The position numbers and the translations under genes were made by a program. Shown here in pieces: positions 42,487-51,490 of a DNA stretch of 64,000 nucleotides. The stretch lies in assembly GCA_029784825.1 (NCBI GenBank), contig JAFMAU010000007.1, positions 1 through 64,000 of the forward strand. Direction: 5' to 3'. Origin of the DNA: Nitrososphaerota archaeon (GTDB lineage: Archaea > Thermoproteota > Nitrososphaeria > Nitrososphaerales > UBA183). Every line of letters starts with the position of its first letter. Positions within the stretch are counted from its first letter, which is position 1. The notes under the pieces were generated by a model. The model saw only the letters and a program-made list of their open reading frames with translations, had not been told where the DNA came from and made no database searches.

Positions 42487-43116
42487 ATGGCCAGCGCAGT
42501 CCTTCCGGATTGGACCTGGGAGTTCCACGGCCACAGGTGCCCGTTCATGCCCATCGGGTACAGGATGGGACTTGTCGCAATGAAGGAACTCGGCGTCGAA
42601 CGGGTAAAGGACCACGGGGTATTCGCCCTTGTGGAGATAGGGGTCGGGCATCCTCAGACGTGCATGGCTGACGGCGTGATGTCGGCAACGGGTTGCACCT
42701 ACGGCAAGCTCATGATGGAGCGGCTGGGTTACGGGAAGATGGCCATGATCCTCCACGCCCCCGGAAAGGGCGCTGTGCGCGTGTCCCTTGGCTCCGACTT
42801 CCAGGACGAACTTGCGAAGCAGGAGTTTTTCGCCTACAGGAAGAGGGGGATAGAGCCTTCGGAGATTCCGCACGAGGTGACGCGGCGCGCAGTCGAAACA
42901 GTCCTTGGAGCGAAGGACGAGCAGATGTTCAAGGTCGAGCCCCTCCCCAACTTTACCTTCGGCCGGCCCAAGGGCTCCTTCGCGAAGACAAAGTGCAGCC
43001 GATGCTGGGAATACGTCTTCGAGCGGTACATCAGGTCCGCGGATGGCAAGCCGCTCTGCATCCCTTGCTCCAGCTACGTCGAGCCGCACCTCGATGTCCT
43101 GGAGGGCGTCCAATGA
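42487..43116 (+). CDS. FmdE-family zinc-ribbon protein
   Basis: 209 residues. The FmdE domain signature FHGHRCPFMPIGYRMG and GVGHPQTCMADGVMSATGCTYGK is followed by a C-terminal zinc ribbon CSRCWEYVFERY...CIPC. The family takes its name from a formylmethanofuran dehydrogenase subunit, but stand-alone members occur in non-methanogens, some with roles in molybdenum enzymes. No other methanogenesis gene is here, so its function is unknown. Divergent from arsR and overlapping the next gene, it may serve the arsenic module or sulfur metabolism. Confidence 0.85.
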   Translation: MASAVLPDWTWEFHGHRCPFMPIGYRMGLVAMKELGVERVKDHGVFALVEIGVGHPQTCMADGVMSATGCTYGKLMMERLGYGKMAMILHAPGKGAVRVSLGSDFQDELAKQEFFAYRKRGIEPSEIPHEVTRRAVETVLGAKDEQMFKVEPLPNFTFGRPKGSFAKTKCSRCWEYVFERYIRSADGKPLCIPCSSYVEPHLDVLEGVQ

Positions 43117-43894
43117 GAGGGCGGGCCGCACGGACTTCGTCCTCATAGTCGCCGTCGCCTCCGCGTTCCTGATCTCCATCGTGTTCTCCATGTTCGGGCA
43201 GGGCGGTGGTTCAGTCTACACGCCGACGCTCTTCCTGCTCGGATACGCAGCCCTGGTCTCTGTCTCGACCTCTTTGATGCTCAACCTCGTGACCGCACTC
43301 TTCTCTACCCTCGTCTACTACCGCCAGAGGCTGGTCGACCTTCGGCTCGCTTCTGCCTTCGTTCCTGGAATCGTGGTTGGTTCCTTCCTCGGCGGGGCGC
43401 TCGGCAATTTCGCCGATACCGGCCTGCTGATGTGGCTCTTCGTGGCGTTCCTCGTCGGCGCAGGCGCCAGGATGGTCTACACGTACTGGGAGAAGGCGCC
43501 TTCGGAAGCCGCCCCAAGCCGAACATCGCTGCTGATGTATGGGGTGATCGGAATCTTCAGCTTCGGTGTCGGAGTCCTGTCCGGGCTCCTGGGGGTGGGC
43601 GGCGGCATCCTCATCGTCCCGTTTCTCATCTTCGTGTACGGGGTTCCGACCAAGCTCTCGGCGGGAACGACAGGATTCGTCGTGATCTTCTCCTCCCTGT
43701 TCGGAGTCCTGGGTCATTCTGCTTTCGGACACCTGGATTATGGCCTGGCCTTACCAGCTGTCGTGGCTGTGGCTGCGGGCGGGGTGCTGGGTGCCAGATT
43801 CATGGTCAAGACGAGCGCAAAGTGGGTGAAGACCGGGTTCGGGCTCCTGATGTTCGCCTTCGCAATCCAGCTGGTTGTGAAACTGATAGGCTGA
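43094..43894 (+). CDS. TSUP-family sulfite/organosulfonate-type permease
   Basis: 266 residues, seven to eight membrane helices in two repeats, with the TSUP signatures FGQGGGSVYTPTLFLLGY and GLLGVGGGILIVPFLIFVYG. Family members move sulfite, sulfonates or related anions. ATG 43094 overlaps the FmdE gene by 23 nt, so the two are likely co-expressed. The longer frame from 42905 reads FmdE out of frame. Confidence 0.87.
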   Translation: MSWRASNERAGRTDFVLIVAVASAFLISIVFSMFGQGGGSVYTPTLFLLGYAALVSVSTSLMLNLVTALFSTLVYYRQRLVDLRLASAFVPGIVVGSFLGGALGNFADTGLLMWLFVAFLVGAGARMVYTYWEKAPSEAAPSRTSLLMYGVIGIFSFGVGVLSGLLGVGGGILIVPFLIFVYGVPTKLSAGTTGFVVIFSSLFGVLGHSAFGHLDYGLALPAVVAVAAGGVLGARFMVKTSAKWVKTGFGLLMFAFAIQLVVKLIG

Positions 43895-43911
43895 AAGCGT
43901 GCAAAGAATTG

Positions 43912-43918
43912 TTATATA
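43912..43918 (+). promoter_or_regulatory. TATA box of the thermosome gene
   Basis: TTATATA, 32 nt before the ATG at 43950 and preceded by a purine-rich BRE-like AAAGAATTG. Strong archaeal promoter geometry. Confidence 0.7.
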
Positions 43919-43949
43919 CAACCCGGCGTTGGATACCGACGTGATTTAG

Positions 43950-45584
43950 ATGTCAGCATCAGGACAACCATACATCATTCTGAAGGAAGGCTCTGGGGAG
44001 ACCCGAGGAAGGGAGGCCCAGAGGAACAACCTCGCAGCCGCGAAGCTCATCGCCGAGATGGTGAGGACTTCGTTGGGGCCGCGCGGGATGGACAAGATGC
44101 TCGTCGACTCCATGGGAGACGTCACCATAACCAACGACGGAGCTACCATGCTGAAGGAGCTGGACGTGCAGCATCCGGCAGCGAAGATGATGGTTGAGAT
44201 CAGCAAGTCGACGGACAACGAGGTGGGCGACGGGACCACCTCAGCCGTCGTGGTCGCGGGAGCTCTCCTCGAGAAGGCGGAAGACTTGGTTGACAAGGAC
44301 GTCCACCCTGTCGTCATAATTGAGGGATACTCGAAGGCGGCCGAGAAGGCCCAGGAAGTCTACGAGAAGATGGCGGAAAAGGTGGACCCAACATCGAGGC
44401 CAGACCTGCTGAAGATTGCAACGACAAGCATGCTGACGAAGCTGGTGAACGAGGACGCACCCCATCTGGCGGCAATTGTCGTCGACTCGATATTGATGAC
44501 GTCCGAAAAGGACGAGAAGGGCTACAAGGCTGACATCGACAACGTGAAGGTCGAGAAGAAGCCCGGAGGCTCAATCACGGACTCGCAATTGATCAAGGGC
44601 ATGGTGCTGGACAAAGAAGTCGTCCACTCCGGCATGCCGAAGAGAGTCGAAGAAGCCAAGGTCGCGCTGGTCAACTCGGCGCTTGAGATCGAGAAGACGG
44701 AGTTCTCCGCTGAGATCAGGATAGAAGACCCCGAGCAGATGCAAAAGTTCATGGACGAAGAGAGCAACATTCTCAAGGGAATGGTGGATAAGGTGAAGGA
44801 GGCGGGAGCCAACGTTCTCATCTGCCAGAAGGGGATTGACGACTTGGCCCAGCACTTCTTGGCCAAGGCCGGAATCCTGGCGGTGAGACGGGTCAAGGAG
44901 AGCGACATGGGCAAGCTGGCGAAGGCCACGGGGGCGAGGATGGTGACCAACCTCGAGGACCTCACAGCGAAGGACCTCGGATACGCGAAGCTCGTCGAGG
45001 AGAGGAAGCTGGAAGAGGACAAGTGGGTCTTCATAGAGGGATGCAAGAATCCAAAGGCAGTCACCATACTGGTCAGAGGCGGAACGCAGCGCATCGTTGA
45101 CGAGGCCGAGAGGGCCCTTCATGACGCGCTGATGGTGACCAAGGACGTTGTCGAGATGCCCGCAGTGGTGGCCGGAGGAGGGGCGCCGGAGGAAGAGGTG
45201 TCCGTCCAGCTGAGGGCCTGGGCGCAGAAGCTCTCTGGAAGGGAGCAGCTCGCTGCCCTGAAGTTCGCCGACGCCATGGAGTCGATCCCGCTGACGCTGG
45301 CCGAGAACGCAGGGATGGACCCCATCGACACCCAGGTCGAGCTCAGGTCGAAGCACCAGAAAGACGGCAAGTGGGTCGGCGTCGACGCCATGAACGGCAA
45401 GGTGGCGGACATGTACAACAAGTCGATTGTAGAGCCGCTCGCTGTCAAGCTCCAGATCCTAAGATCTGCCACGGAGGTCGCTTCGATGATTCTGAGAATC
45501 GACGACGTGATAGCCGCGGGCAGGTCGAAGCCGCCGGCGGGCGGACCTGGCGGCGGCATGGGCGGAATGCCTCCGATGGGCTGA
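43950..45584 (+). CDS. ths: Thermosome subunit (group II chaperonin)
   Basis: 544 residues: AAKLIAEMVRTSLGPRGMDKMLVD, TITNDGATMLKELDVQHPAAK, the ATPase motif GDGTTSAVVVAGALL, the second VVAGGGAPEEEVSVQLR, and a C-terminal Gly/Met-rich tail (GGGMGGMPPMG). Folds proteins in an ATP-driven double ring. Confidence 0.97.
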   Translation: MSASGQPYIILKEGSGETRGREAQRNNLAAAKLIAEMVRTSLGPRGMDKMLVDSMGDVTITNDGATMLKELDVQHPAAKMMVEISKSTDNEVGDGTTSAVVVAGALLEKAEDLVDKDVHPVVIIEGYSKAAEKAQEVYEKMAEKVDPTSRPDLLKIATTSMLTKLVNEDAPHLAAIVVDSILMTSEKDEKGYKADIDNVKVEKKPGGSITDSQLIKGMVLDKEVVHSGMPKRVEEAKVALVNSALEIEKTEFSAEIRIEDPEQMQKFMDEESNILKGMVDKVKEAGANVLICQKGIDDLAQHFLAKAGILAVRRVKESDMGKLAKATGARMVTNLEDLTAKDLGYAKLVEERKLEEDKWVFIEGCKNPKAVTILVRGGTQRIVDEAERALHDALMVTKDVVEMPAVVAGGGAPEEEVSVQLRAWAQKLSGREQLAALKFADAMESIPLTLAENAGMDPIDTQVELRSKHQKDGKWVGVDAMNGKVADMYNKSIVEPLAVKLQILRSATEVASMILRIDDVIAAGRSKPPAGGPGGGMGGMPPMG

Positions 45585-45594
45585 CCGGGGAAGA

Positions 45595-46539
45595 TCAGAA
45601 ACCGAGGCTCCGTTCGGCGTAGCCGCCCTCCTTGACGGCTCTGTCGTAGACAAGACTCGCTGCGGCCACGTCCTCTATGGCGACGCCGTTGGATTTGAAG
45701 AGGGTCCGTCCGGTCCTCCGGACCTTGCCGGAGACGACGTCCTTCAGCTCGAATGCCCGGTCCCAAGAGAAGCGGCCCTCCTTCTCCGCTGCCACCAGGT
45801 CTCCCGCCTCCGTCTTCGACTGGCCGATGTCGTCGACGACGATTGTCTGAAATTCCCCCACGCATTCCGGTGTTGCTTCCGCCCGAGAGGGCATGTTCGA
45901 GCCGCAGAGGTTCAGGTGCCTGACCGACCTCACCAGCCCCGGCGTCAGGAAAGGCTCCTTCGAGCTCGTGATCGCTGTGGCGACTTCGGCCCCTGACAGG
46001 GCGTCCTCCAGTGAGTCGCAGGCAGAAGCCGCGAAGCCCTGGTTGCCGAGCTCCTTTGCAAGCAGCTCTCTTCGATCGCTGTGTGGACTCCAGAGCCTGA
46101 CGGAACTCAGAGAAGCAACTTCTCGCATCGCAAGGACCTGGGTCAGCGCCTGCTTCCCGGCACCGCAGACTGCGAAGCCGAATTCCTTTGCTCGGAAGAG
46201 ATGTCTGGTCGCAACTGCCGAGGCGGCCCCGGTCCTGTACCTGCCCAGGACATCCGCGCCCATGACTGCGAGAGGCTCGGCGTCGTCCAGCCTGAAGAGG
46301 ACGAAGACGAATCGCGCTCCTCTCCCGGAGGAGAGGTAGCACTTCACACCCGCTCGGCCTAGATACGGTAGGGAGGCGTGCATCACGTTGAGGACCGCGC
46401 CGGAAGACGGCGTCCTGGTCCTGGCCGAGTTGACCGCGGAGCCGGAGGCCTGACGCCTGAAGCACTCCTCTACTGCCTGCACCACCTCCTTCATTGCGAT
46501 GAGTGAAGCGACATCCTTCTCGGACAGGAACAGCGCCAA
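45595..46539 (-). CDS. Ornithine cyclodeaminase / alanine dehydrogenase family protein
   Basis: 314 residues: LFLSEKDVASLIAMKEVVQAVEECF, GVKCYLSSG-type substrate Lys, the Rossmann FAVCGAGKQALTQVLA (GxGxxG variant), HLNLCGSNMPSRAEATPE and a C-terminal VYDRAVKEGG. Family members are NAD(P)-linked amino-acid dehydrogenases, cyclodeaminases or mu-crystallin-like ketimine reductases. The exact substrate is unclear. Confidence 0.88.
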   Translation of the reverse strand: MALFLSEKDVASLIAMKEVVQAVEECFRRQASGSAVNSARTRTPSSGAVLNVMHASLPYLGRAGVKCYLSSGRGARFVFVLFRLDDAEPLAVMGADVLGRYRTGAASAVATRHLFRAKEFGFAVCGAGKQALTQVLAMREVASLSSVRLWSPHSDRRELLAKELGNQGFAASACDSLEDALSGAEVATAITSSKEPFLTPGLVRSVRHLNLCGSNMPSRAEATPECVGEFQTIVVDDIGQSKTEAGDLVAAEKEGRFSWDRAFELKDVVSGKVRRTGRTLFKSNGVAIEDVAAASLVYDRAVKEGGYAERSLGF

Positions 46540-46544
46540 GGAGA

Positions 46545-46787
46545 CTAGTGCTCTTCCTTCTTCCCTTCTGACTCGGCCTTGCCCCAGCGGCCGACCTTCG
46601 GGAGTTCCTTGGTCCTGAACAGGGCCATGCCCTGCTGGTATCGCTGGAGCTCGACTTCGAGGAACCTGATGTCGGAGGAGAGGGCTGCCAGCTCCTTTTC
46701 CTTGCCCTTCTTGCCGGTCAATTCCGCGACCTTCGCCTTCTTGTCTTTGACCATGCCCGTGAGGAGCTGTTCGTATTCTGTGGTCAC
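46545..46787 (-). CDS. Small coiled-coil protein, unknown
   Basis: 80 residues, charged and helical with heptad-like Leu spacing (ELTGKKGKEKELAALSSDIRFLEVELQRYQQG). A Lys-rich end suggests nucleic-acid or protein contact. It sits 5 nt before the OCD gene on the same strand. Confidence 0.55.
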   Translation of the reverse strand: MTTEYEQLLTGMVKDKKAKVAELTGKKGKEKELAALSSDIRFLEVELQRYQQGMALFRTKELPKVGRWGKAESEGKKEEH

Positions 46788-46848
46788 GGCGAGCTCGGCT
46801 GGCCAGACGTCTCTAAATTAAAAAGCGTTGCCAGGGAGCGGTGGCGGG

Positions 46849-47121
46849 TTGCGTCCCCAGCTGTTCGGAGCAGGCGTCCTGGTCATCATCCTGGCTGCGG
46901 TGCTCTACGCCCTCGCGATACCCATCGTCTTCTCCTGGAGCATCCCGTTCGCGCTGGGGGGAGCGGCGATGGCTGTCATCAGCCTCTTCCTGCCCGAGAG
47001 CGCAGGCCCTGTGGAGCCGCCGGAGGGGTACAGGTTCTGCCCCTACTGTTCCAGTCCGGTGAAGCTTGACGCCAAGCGGTGCGACCATTGCAACGGTATC
47101 CAGCCCGGCGGAGCGGCGTGA
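46849..47121 (+). CDS. Two-helix membrane protein with C-terminal zinc ribbon
   Basis: About 90 residues: two membrane helices (LFGAGVLVIILAAVLYALAI and WSIPFALGGAAMAVISLFL), then a zinc ribbon YRFCPYCSSPVKLDAKRCDHC (two CxxC pairs). TTG 46849 is placed by a TATA-like AAATTAAA at about 46814-46821; a TTG at 46828 in the same frame is the alternative. The ribbon suggests a membrane-tethered regulator or insertase helper. Confidence 0.65.
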   Translation: MRPQLFGAGVLVIILAAVLYALAIPIVFSWSIPFALGGAAMAVISLFLPESAGPVEPPEGYRFCPYCSSPVKLDAKRCDHCNGIQPGGAA

Positions 47122-47127
47122 GAAGGC

Positions 47128-47589
47128 ATGAAGCCTGATTGCCAGAGCGCCGAGAAGGTGATGCTCCTGGAGCGGATCGCCTTCCGGGGGCATCCCATGG
47201 TCCTGGCGCTCCACCCGACCACCATCGAGATAACCGTGGACACCCACCTTACCAGGAGGGGAGACTGCATCGTGGGGGTTGCAGCCGAAAAGGGATGCGC
47301 AGGCCTTGGCTCCGAGACGAAACAGGCCCTATGCGGTCCGGACTCCAGGGTTTCCATGAGCATCGTCGTGGGAGACCAGAGGTTCTGTCTGGAGGGCAGG
47401 GGAGACCCGCGGCTCACCCTGACTCACCAGCATGACATCGTCATACGGAGGAGCGACTTCGTGAGCGACAGGACCCTGGCGGTCAGGGCCAGCGCTGCGG
47501 CAAGAGACATCCCGCGCGGCATGGTGCAGATTCTGAAGGACCCGGAGACTGTGGGCTGTCTGGAGATAGAGGTGGAGCGCCTCGACTGA
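47128..47589 (+). CDS. DUF371 family protein
   Basis: 153 residues. AFRGHPMVLALHPTTIEITVDTHLTRRGDCIVGVAAEKGC is the DUF371 signature (GHP...H.TT.EIT...LT..GDCIVGV). Conserved small beta-rich protein of archaea with no assigned role. Follows the zinc-ribbon membrane gene by 6 nt. Confidence 0.87.
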   Translation: MKPDCQSAEKVMLLERIAFRGHPMVLALHPTTIEITVDTHLTRRGDCIVGVAAEKGCAGLGSETKQALCGPDSRVSMSIVVGDQRFCLEGRGDPRLTLTHQHDIVIRRSDFVSDRTLAVRASAAARDIPRGMVQILKDPETVGCLEIEVERLD

Positions 47590-47611
47590 GTTCGCCGCCG
47601 AGGCATTCACG

Positions 47612-48541
47612 ATGCAGGCACTTGTGAAGTACCACGGCCTCAGGGACTGGAAGCTCAGGCTGCCCTATCACGACAGCATCTCGGTCAACACGACCAGTAT
47701 GAAGACCGTAGCCACAATCACGGACAAAGAGAGGGGCGGCGTGTTCGTAGACGGCACGGCCAACGGGTCCGCAAACGTGAGGCTTGCAGGGGTGTTGGAG
47801 GGACTGGCTCCGGGGTCTGCTGTCGAGAGCTTCCGCATCGACAGCAAGAACATCCCCGCGGGCAGGGCGAAGGGCATCGGCTATTCCTCCTCGGCGGGGG
47901 CCGCGCTCACGCTCCTCTGCCACAGGCTTCTTGTGGGGGGCGAGCCGGACATGAGGGAGCTGTCGAGGCGCGCACGCGTGTTCGCAGCTTCTGCATCGAG
48001 GTCGATGGTGGGAGGTTTCTCGCGCCTCTACGCCGGAAAGACCGACGAGGAGGCGTACTCTGAGCGGTTCGCAGACGGGAGAGAGATGGACCTGAGGATG
48101 GTCATCGTCCCGCTGCCCTCCAGGGTGAGGACCGAGGACGCGCACAAGGAGGTGCTGACCTCCCCCTTTTTCGATGCGAGGGTTGCGTCGGCGCAGAAGA
48201 GGTGCGACGAGATGGAGAAGGCGATCAGGGGCAACGACCTGGAGAGACTGGGCGTTCTTGCTGAGAGGGACACACTGGAGCTTCACAGCCTCACGATGAC
48301 AGGCGAGAGCAGGCTGATCATAATGACAGAGGACTCGATACGGATCATAAGCAAGGTGAGGCAGCTGAGGAGCGAGGGGCTGGACGCCTACTTCTCACTG
48401 CAGACCGGCCCGTCGGTCTTCATCAACACCTCGGAGAGGCACGAGAAGAAGGTCTTCGCCGCGATTGCAAGGCTGGGATACAGGGCCTACTTCTCAAAGG
48501 TCGGCGGCGAAGCAAGAATAGTCGCTGCTCCCAAGGGTTAA
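47612..48541 (+). CDS. Mevalonate-diphosphate-decarboxylase-family GHMP protein
   Basis: 309 residues of the GHMP superfamily: ALVKYHGLRDWKLRLPYHDSISVNT, the ATP loop NIPAGRAKGIGYSSSAGAAL, and ASASRSMVGGFSRLYAG. These match MvaD-type decarboxylases more than mevalonate kinases. In archaea this family includes diphosphomevalonate and phosphomevalonate decarboxylases and mevalonate-3-kinases, so the exact substrate in isoprenoid (lipid) synthesis is open. Confidence 0.85.
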   Translation: MQALVKYHGLRDWKLRLPYHDSISVNTTSMKTVATITDKERGGVFVDGTANGSANVRLAGVLEGLAPGSAVESFRIDSKNIPAGRAKGIGYSSSAGAALTLLCHRLLVGGEPDMRELSRRARVFAASASRSMVGGFSRLYAGKTDEEAYSERFADGREMDLRMVIVPLPSRVRTEDAHKEVLTSPFFDARVASAQKRCDEMEKAIRGNDLERLGVLAERDTLELHSLTMTGESRLIIMTEDSIRIISKVRQLRSEGLDAYFSLQTGPSVFINTSERHEKKVFAAIARLGYRAYFSKVGGEARIVAAPKG

Positions 48542-48552
48542 TACCCGCTCCC

Positions 48553-48783
48553 GTGCCGTCGGCGCAATTGGCCGCGAAGGTCAGGACCCTCGGCGAGTAC
48601 CTGAAGGAACTGGAGAAGACCAAGAAGGGCAAACCGGAGCAGGTGTCTGACGCCCTCGAGGTCTACCTGGACCTATGGAGGAAGGCGGTGGAGAGGGGAA
48701 TCGTCAAGCAATCGGATGAAATCGAGGACGCCCTGTCAAAGGTCGAGCAGAGCGGCGGCCTCTACAAGGCTGCCGAACGCTAG
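48553..48783 (+). CDS. Small hypothetical protein
   Basis: 76 residues from GTG 48553, two or three helices (LAAKVRTLGEYLKELEKTKKG; QVSDALEVYLDLWRKAVERG; DEIEDALSKVEQSG). No motif recognised. It lies 11 nt after the decarboxylase-family gene, probably in its operon, and its stop overlaps the convergent SDR stop by 4 bp. Confidence 0.55.
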   Translation: MPSAQLAAKVRTLGEYLKELEKTKKGKPEQVSDALEVYLDLWRKAVERGIVKQSDEIEDALSKVEQSGGLYKAAER

Positions 48784-49529
48784 TGCGAGACTTCGCCGCC
48801 GTCTATGACTATCGATTGCCCGGTGATGAAGCTGGACTCGTCGCTGGCGAGGAAGAGGGCCAGGCTGGCCGCGTCGCTCGGGCGTCCGAGCCTCTTCAGG
48901 GGGATGCCGGACCTGTAGTAGTCGAGCTGCTTCTTGTCGAGCCAATCGACCCATGTGGTCTCGAAAGAACCGAACACCATGCAGTTCACCCTCACCTTCG
49001 GGGCAAGGGTCCTGGCCAGCATCTTCGTCATGGTGACGACCGCGCCCTTTGCAGACGCATAGACGAGCCCCTCAACGTCTCCGCTCAGGGCTGGAGTCGA
49101 AGCGACGTTGACGATGGCGCCCCGCTTGGCCATCAGCGGGGCTGCTGCTTGGCTGCAGAGGAAGGTCCCGAAGGTGTCGACCGCGAAGACCTTCTGCCAC
49201 ATCTGGAGGGTCGTGTCCTTGAGCTTGGGAGCCCATATCGAGCTGTCCGCCAATCCTGCGTTGTTCACCAGTATGTCGAGCCCGCCGAGGAGCCGCCGGG
49301 CCTCCGAGAACATCCTCTTTACGCTCGCGGGGTCGGCTACGTCGCCGCCTACGGCGTAAGCCCGTCCGCCGGCTCGCTTGATTCCCCTGACGACATCCTC
49401 TGCGTCTCGCTCGGATTTCCTGTAACTGACTGCGACACGGGCACCCTCCTTGGCAAAGAGGCGAGCGATCTCGGCGCCTATCCCGCGCGAAGAACCTGTC
49501 ACGAAGGCCCTCTTGCCCACGAGCCTCAT
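48780..49529 (-). CDS. Short-chain dehydrogenase/reductase
   Basis: About 249 residues: GKRAFVTGSSRGIGAEIARLF (NAD(P) motif), LDILVNNAGLADSS, VNVASTPALSGDVEGLVYASAKGAVV (Ser-Tyr-x3-Lys catalytic set) and the C-terminal FITGQSIVIDGG. FabG-like oxidoreductase, substrate unknown. ATG 49529 is preferred over the in-frame start at 49547 because the SDR core starts there. Confidence 0.9.
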   Translation of the reverse strand: MRLVGKRAFVTGSSRGIGAEIARLFAKEGARVAVSYRKSERDAEDVVRGIKRAGGRAYAVGGDVADPASVKRMFSEARRLLGGLDILVNNAGLADSSIWAPKLKDTTLQMWQKVFAVDTFGTFLCSQAAAPLMAKRGAIVNVASTPALSGDVEGLVYASAKGAVVTMTKMLARTLAPKVRVNCMVFGSFETTWVDWLDKKQLDYYRSGIPLKRLGRPSDAASLALFLASDESSFITGQSIVIDGGEVSH

Positions 49530-49627
49530 TCGAAATCGGCGGGCCATTCGAGTGTCTTAAGGGTTTGACACGAGAGCCGACCCGCAGAAGCGAAGATTTT
49601 AGCGCGTCCAATGAGAACCGGCCACCA

Positions 49628-50158
49628 ATGAAGCTGCTTTTCGAAGAGAGGCTGAGGGCGATCCGTGGCCCGCCCTCTGATAGGTTGACCGCCATCGGCG
49701 TGAAGGCAGGGATGAGCGTCGCCGACCTGGGGGCGGGAAGGGGATACTACGCCCTGGCGGCAGCCGAAATCGTCGGCAGTGTTGGCGAGCTCTATGCGGT
49801 CGAGCCGGACAAGGTCCGCGCTGCCATGATCGAAGGCAGGGCGGCCGGCGAGGGGCTCGCCAACCTGCGGGTCATCGCCAACGGAGCGGAGGACCTCACA
49901 GCGATACCCGGGTCTTCGGTTGACCTCGCATTCTCGATGAACTCCATGCACCACTTCAACGACAGGATGGCGGTCTTCTCAGAAGTCGCGAGAGTCCTGA
50001 AGCCGGGGAGCAGGTTCTACGTCAGGGACATCATGAAGTCCTGGGTCAATGGGCACGGAACACGCAGGGAGCAGGTGGCCGAGATGCCGGGCCCGGGATT
50101 CTCGGACAGGAAGGTCAGGGTCACCCGGTCGACACTGGAAGCGACATTCACGAAGTGA
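49628..50158 (+). CDS. Class I SAM-dependent methyltransferase
   Basis: 176 residues. ERLRAIRGPPSDRLTAIGVKAGMSVADLGAGRGYYALAAAEIVG has SAM motif I (DLGAGRGYY); motif IV region is DLAFSMNSMHHF. ATG 49628 start. UbiE/MenG-like methyltransferase of unknown substrate. Confidence 0.87.
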   Translation: MKLLFEERLRAIRGPPSDRLTAIGVKAGMSVADLGAGRGYYALAAAEIVGSVGELYAVEPDKVRAAMIEGRAAGEGLANLRVIANGAEDLTAIPGSSVDLAFSMNSMHHFNDRMAVFSEVARVLKPGSRFYVRDIMKSWVNGHGTRREQVAEMPGPGFSDRKVRVTRSTLEATFTK

Positions 50159-50161
50159 GGC

Positions 50162-50671
50162 TCAAGGCCTCGGAGCTCTGTCCCGGGCTGTTGCACCGAC
50201 GGAGTACTTCTTCAGGAACTCGATGTTGAAGAGGGAAGCGCGCGCAGAGTTGCTGACGATGGCCTCCTTGTCGGCGAGCACCTTGCGGAGCGAAGCTTCC
50301 GCCGAAGGGCTCCCTATGGAGCCCAGCGCCGCCGCAGATTCGTGCCTCACTATCGGGTCGCGGTCTGTGAGCGCAGCCTTCTCCAGAGCCTCGTTCGCCG
50401 CCGAGAGCCCGATCTGACCGAGAGAGAATGCCGCCTCGTGGCGGACGAGCGGGTCGGGGTCGTGGAAGAGCACGTCAGAGAGGGCGGGGATCGATTTCGC
50501 GCCTCCCACCTCGGCTAGAATGCAAACCGCGTGGACCCTAAGAACGAGGCTCGGTTCTTTCTTCAGCACCTGGATGAAGTAGCTCTCTTCCTTGCTGGTG
50601 AAGGCCGACTCCATCCCTTTCATTACCTCGACGCAGTGCGCTTCGTTGTCTATGATTGTTGAGGTGTACAA
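50162..50671 (-). CDS. HEAT-repeat (PBS-lyase type) protein
   Basis: 169 residues with at least three HEAT-like repeats: VLRVHAVCILAEVGGAKSIPALSDVLF, PLVRHEAAFSLGQIGLSAANEALEKAAL and PIVRHESAAALGSIGSPSAEASLRKVL. Such proteins act as scaffolds or cofactor lyase subunits, as in deoxyhypusine hydroxylase. The start TTG 50671 follows a TTTATAG box about 30 nt upstream; a longer frame to 50794 reads Pro/Arg-rich leader and is not used. Confidence 0.8.
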   Translation of the reverse strand: MYTSTIIDNEAHCVEVMKGMESAFTSKEESYFIQVLKKEPSLVLRVHAVCILAEVGGAKSIPALSDVLFHDPDPLVRHEAAFSLGQIGLSAANEALEKAALTDRDPIVRHESAAALGSIGSPSAEASLRKVLADKEAIVSNSARASLFNIEFLKKYSVGATARDRAPRP

Positions 50672-50833
50672 TCCGCCCGGTCCGCCGGCTCTTGAGTCTA
50701 TAAACAGAGCGGGACTGTCGCGGTGCGGCCGACGGATTGGGCTGATTTCAGTTTCAGGCACCCCCCAATTAGCGGACCGCTGTAAGGTTCGCAATTCAAA
50801 TCAGCGCCCGACCACTGAGCATTCGCCGGTGCG

Positions 50834-51463
50834 TTGACAACCATCAGCCCCGAAATGGCAGAGGCAGTAGGTTTGCTTCTGGGCGACGGATGCGTTTCCA
50901 GGTACTTGTCAAGGGGTAGACCATACTTCGAGGTCGCCTTCAATGCCAGCCCATCGGAGTTCGGTTACTACCGAACACTCGTCAAGCCCACTCTGGAGTC
51001 GGAGCTTGGCGTCAGTGGGCGTCTTTATCTCAGAAGCGACAACACCACGAGATATCACATCTTCGGAATGAAGGCGGCGTGCTACTTCATGGAGATTGGC
51101 ATCCCGGCGGGAAAGAAAAGGGATGCTTCCATTCCCAAGGTCATAATCGGGAGCGGCCAAGCCGTTCCATTCATCAGGGGTCTGTACCACGCGGAAGGGT
51201 CACTATACCGAAGGTACTCGAAACAGTACGCCTGCCATGCGAGATTGTACTCGAATCTCCTCATGATCCAGATCAGAATGAAGCTTGGAACTCTTATGGC
51301 GCAGTTGCGCCACGAGCTTTCTAGTCTTGGAATAGCCACCAACACACTCGGAAGCAAGGACGGGGTCTTCACGTTGAGAATCACAGACCAAGGGGAGATA
51401 GCCAAGTTCTTCAAAATAGTAAGACCGAGATACAAAACGAAGGTGGCACCAACAATCTTTTAA
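50834..51463 (+). CDS. Free-standing LAGLIDADG homing endonuclease
   Basis: 209 residues with two LAGLIDADG motifs: EAVGLLLGDGCVSR near the N-terminus (acidic Asp kept) and PFIRGLYHAEGSLYRR at about 117-132 (Glu kept). This matches a two-domain homing nuclease, with no intein splicing blocks and no flanking exon. TTG 50834 start. It ends 27 bp before tRNA-Lys, which carries three introns. It may be an intron-homing enzyme, but the link is spatial only. Confidence 0.87.
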   Translation: MTTISPEMAEAVGLLLGDGCVSRYLSRGRPYFEVAFNASPSEFGYYRTLVKPTLESELGVSGRLYLRSDNTTRYHIFGMKAACYFMEIGIPAGKKRDASIPKVIIGSGQAVPFIRGLYHAEGSLYRRYSKQYACHARLYSNLLMIQIRMKLGTLMAQLRHELSSLGIATNTLGSKDGVFTLRITDQGEIAKFFKIVRPRYKTKVAPTIF

Positions 51464-51490
51464 TCAATCACAGAGAGGCAGCGCCCCAGC

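Noticed and set aside
50698..50831. tRNA-like remnant before the homing endonuclease
   Set aside because: A ttcaaatc motif resembles a T loop, but the flanking bases do not pair as a T stem and no acceptor stem is found.
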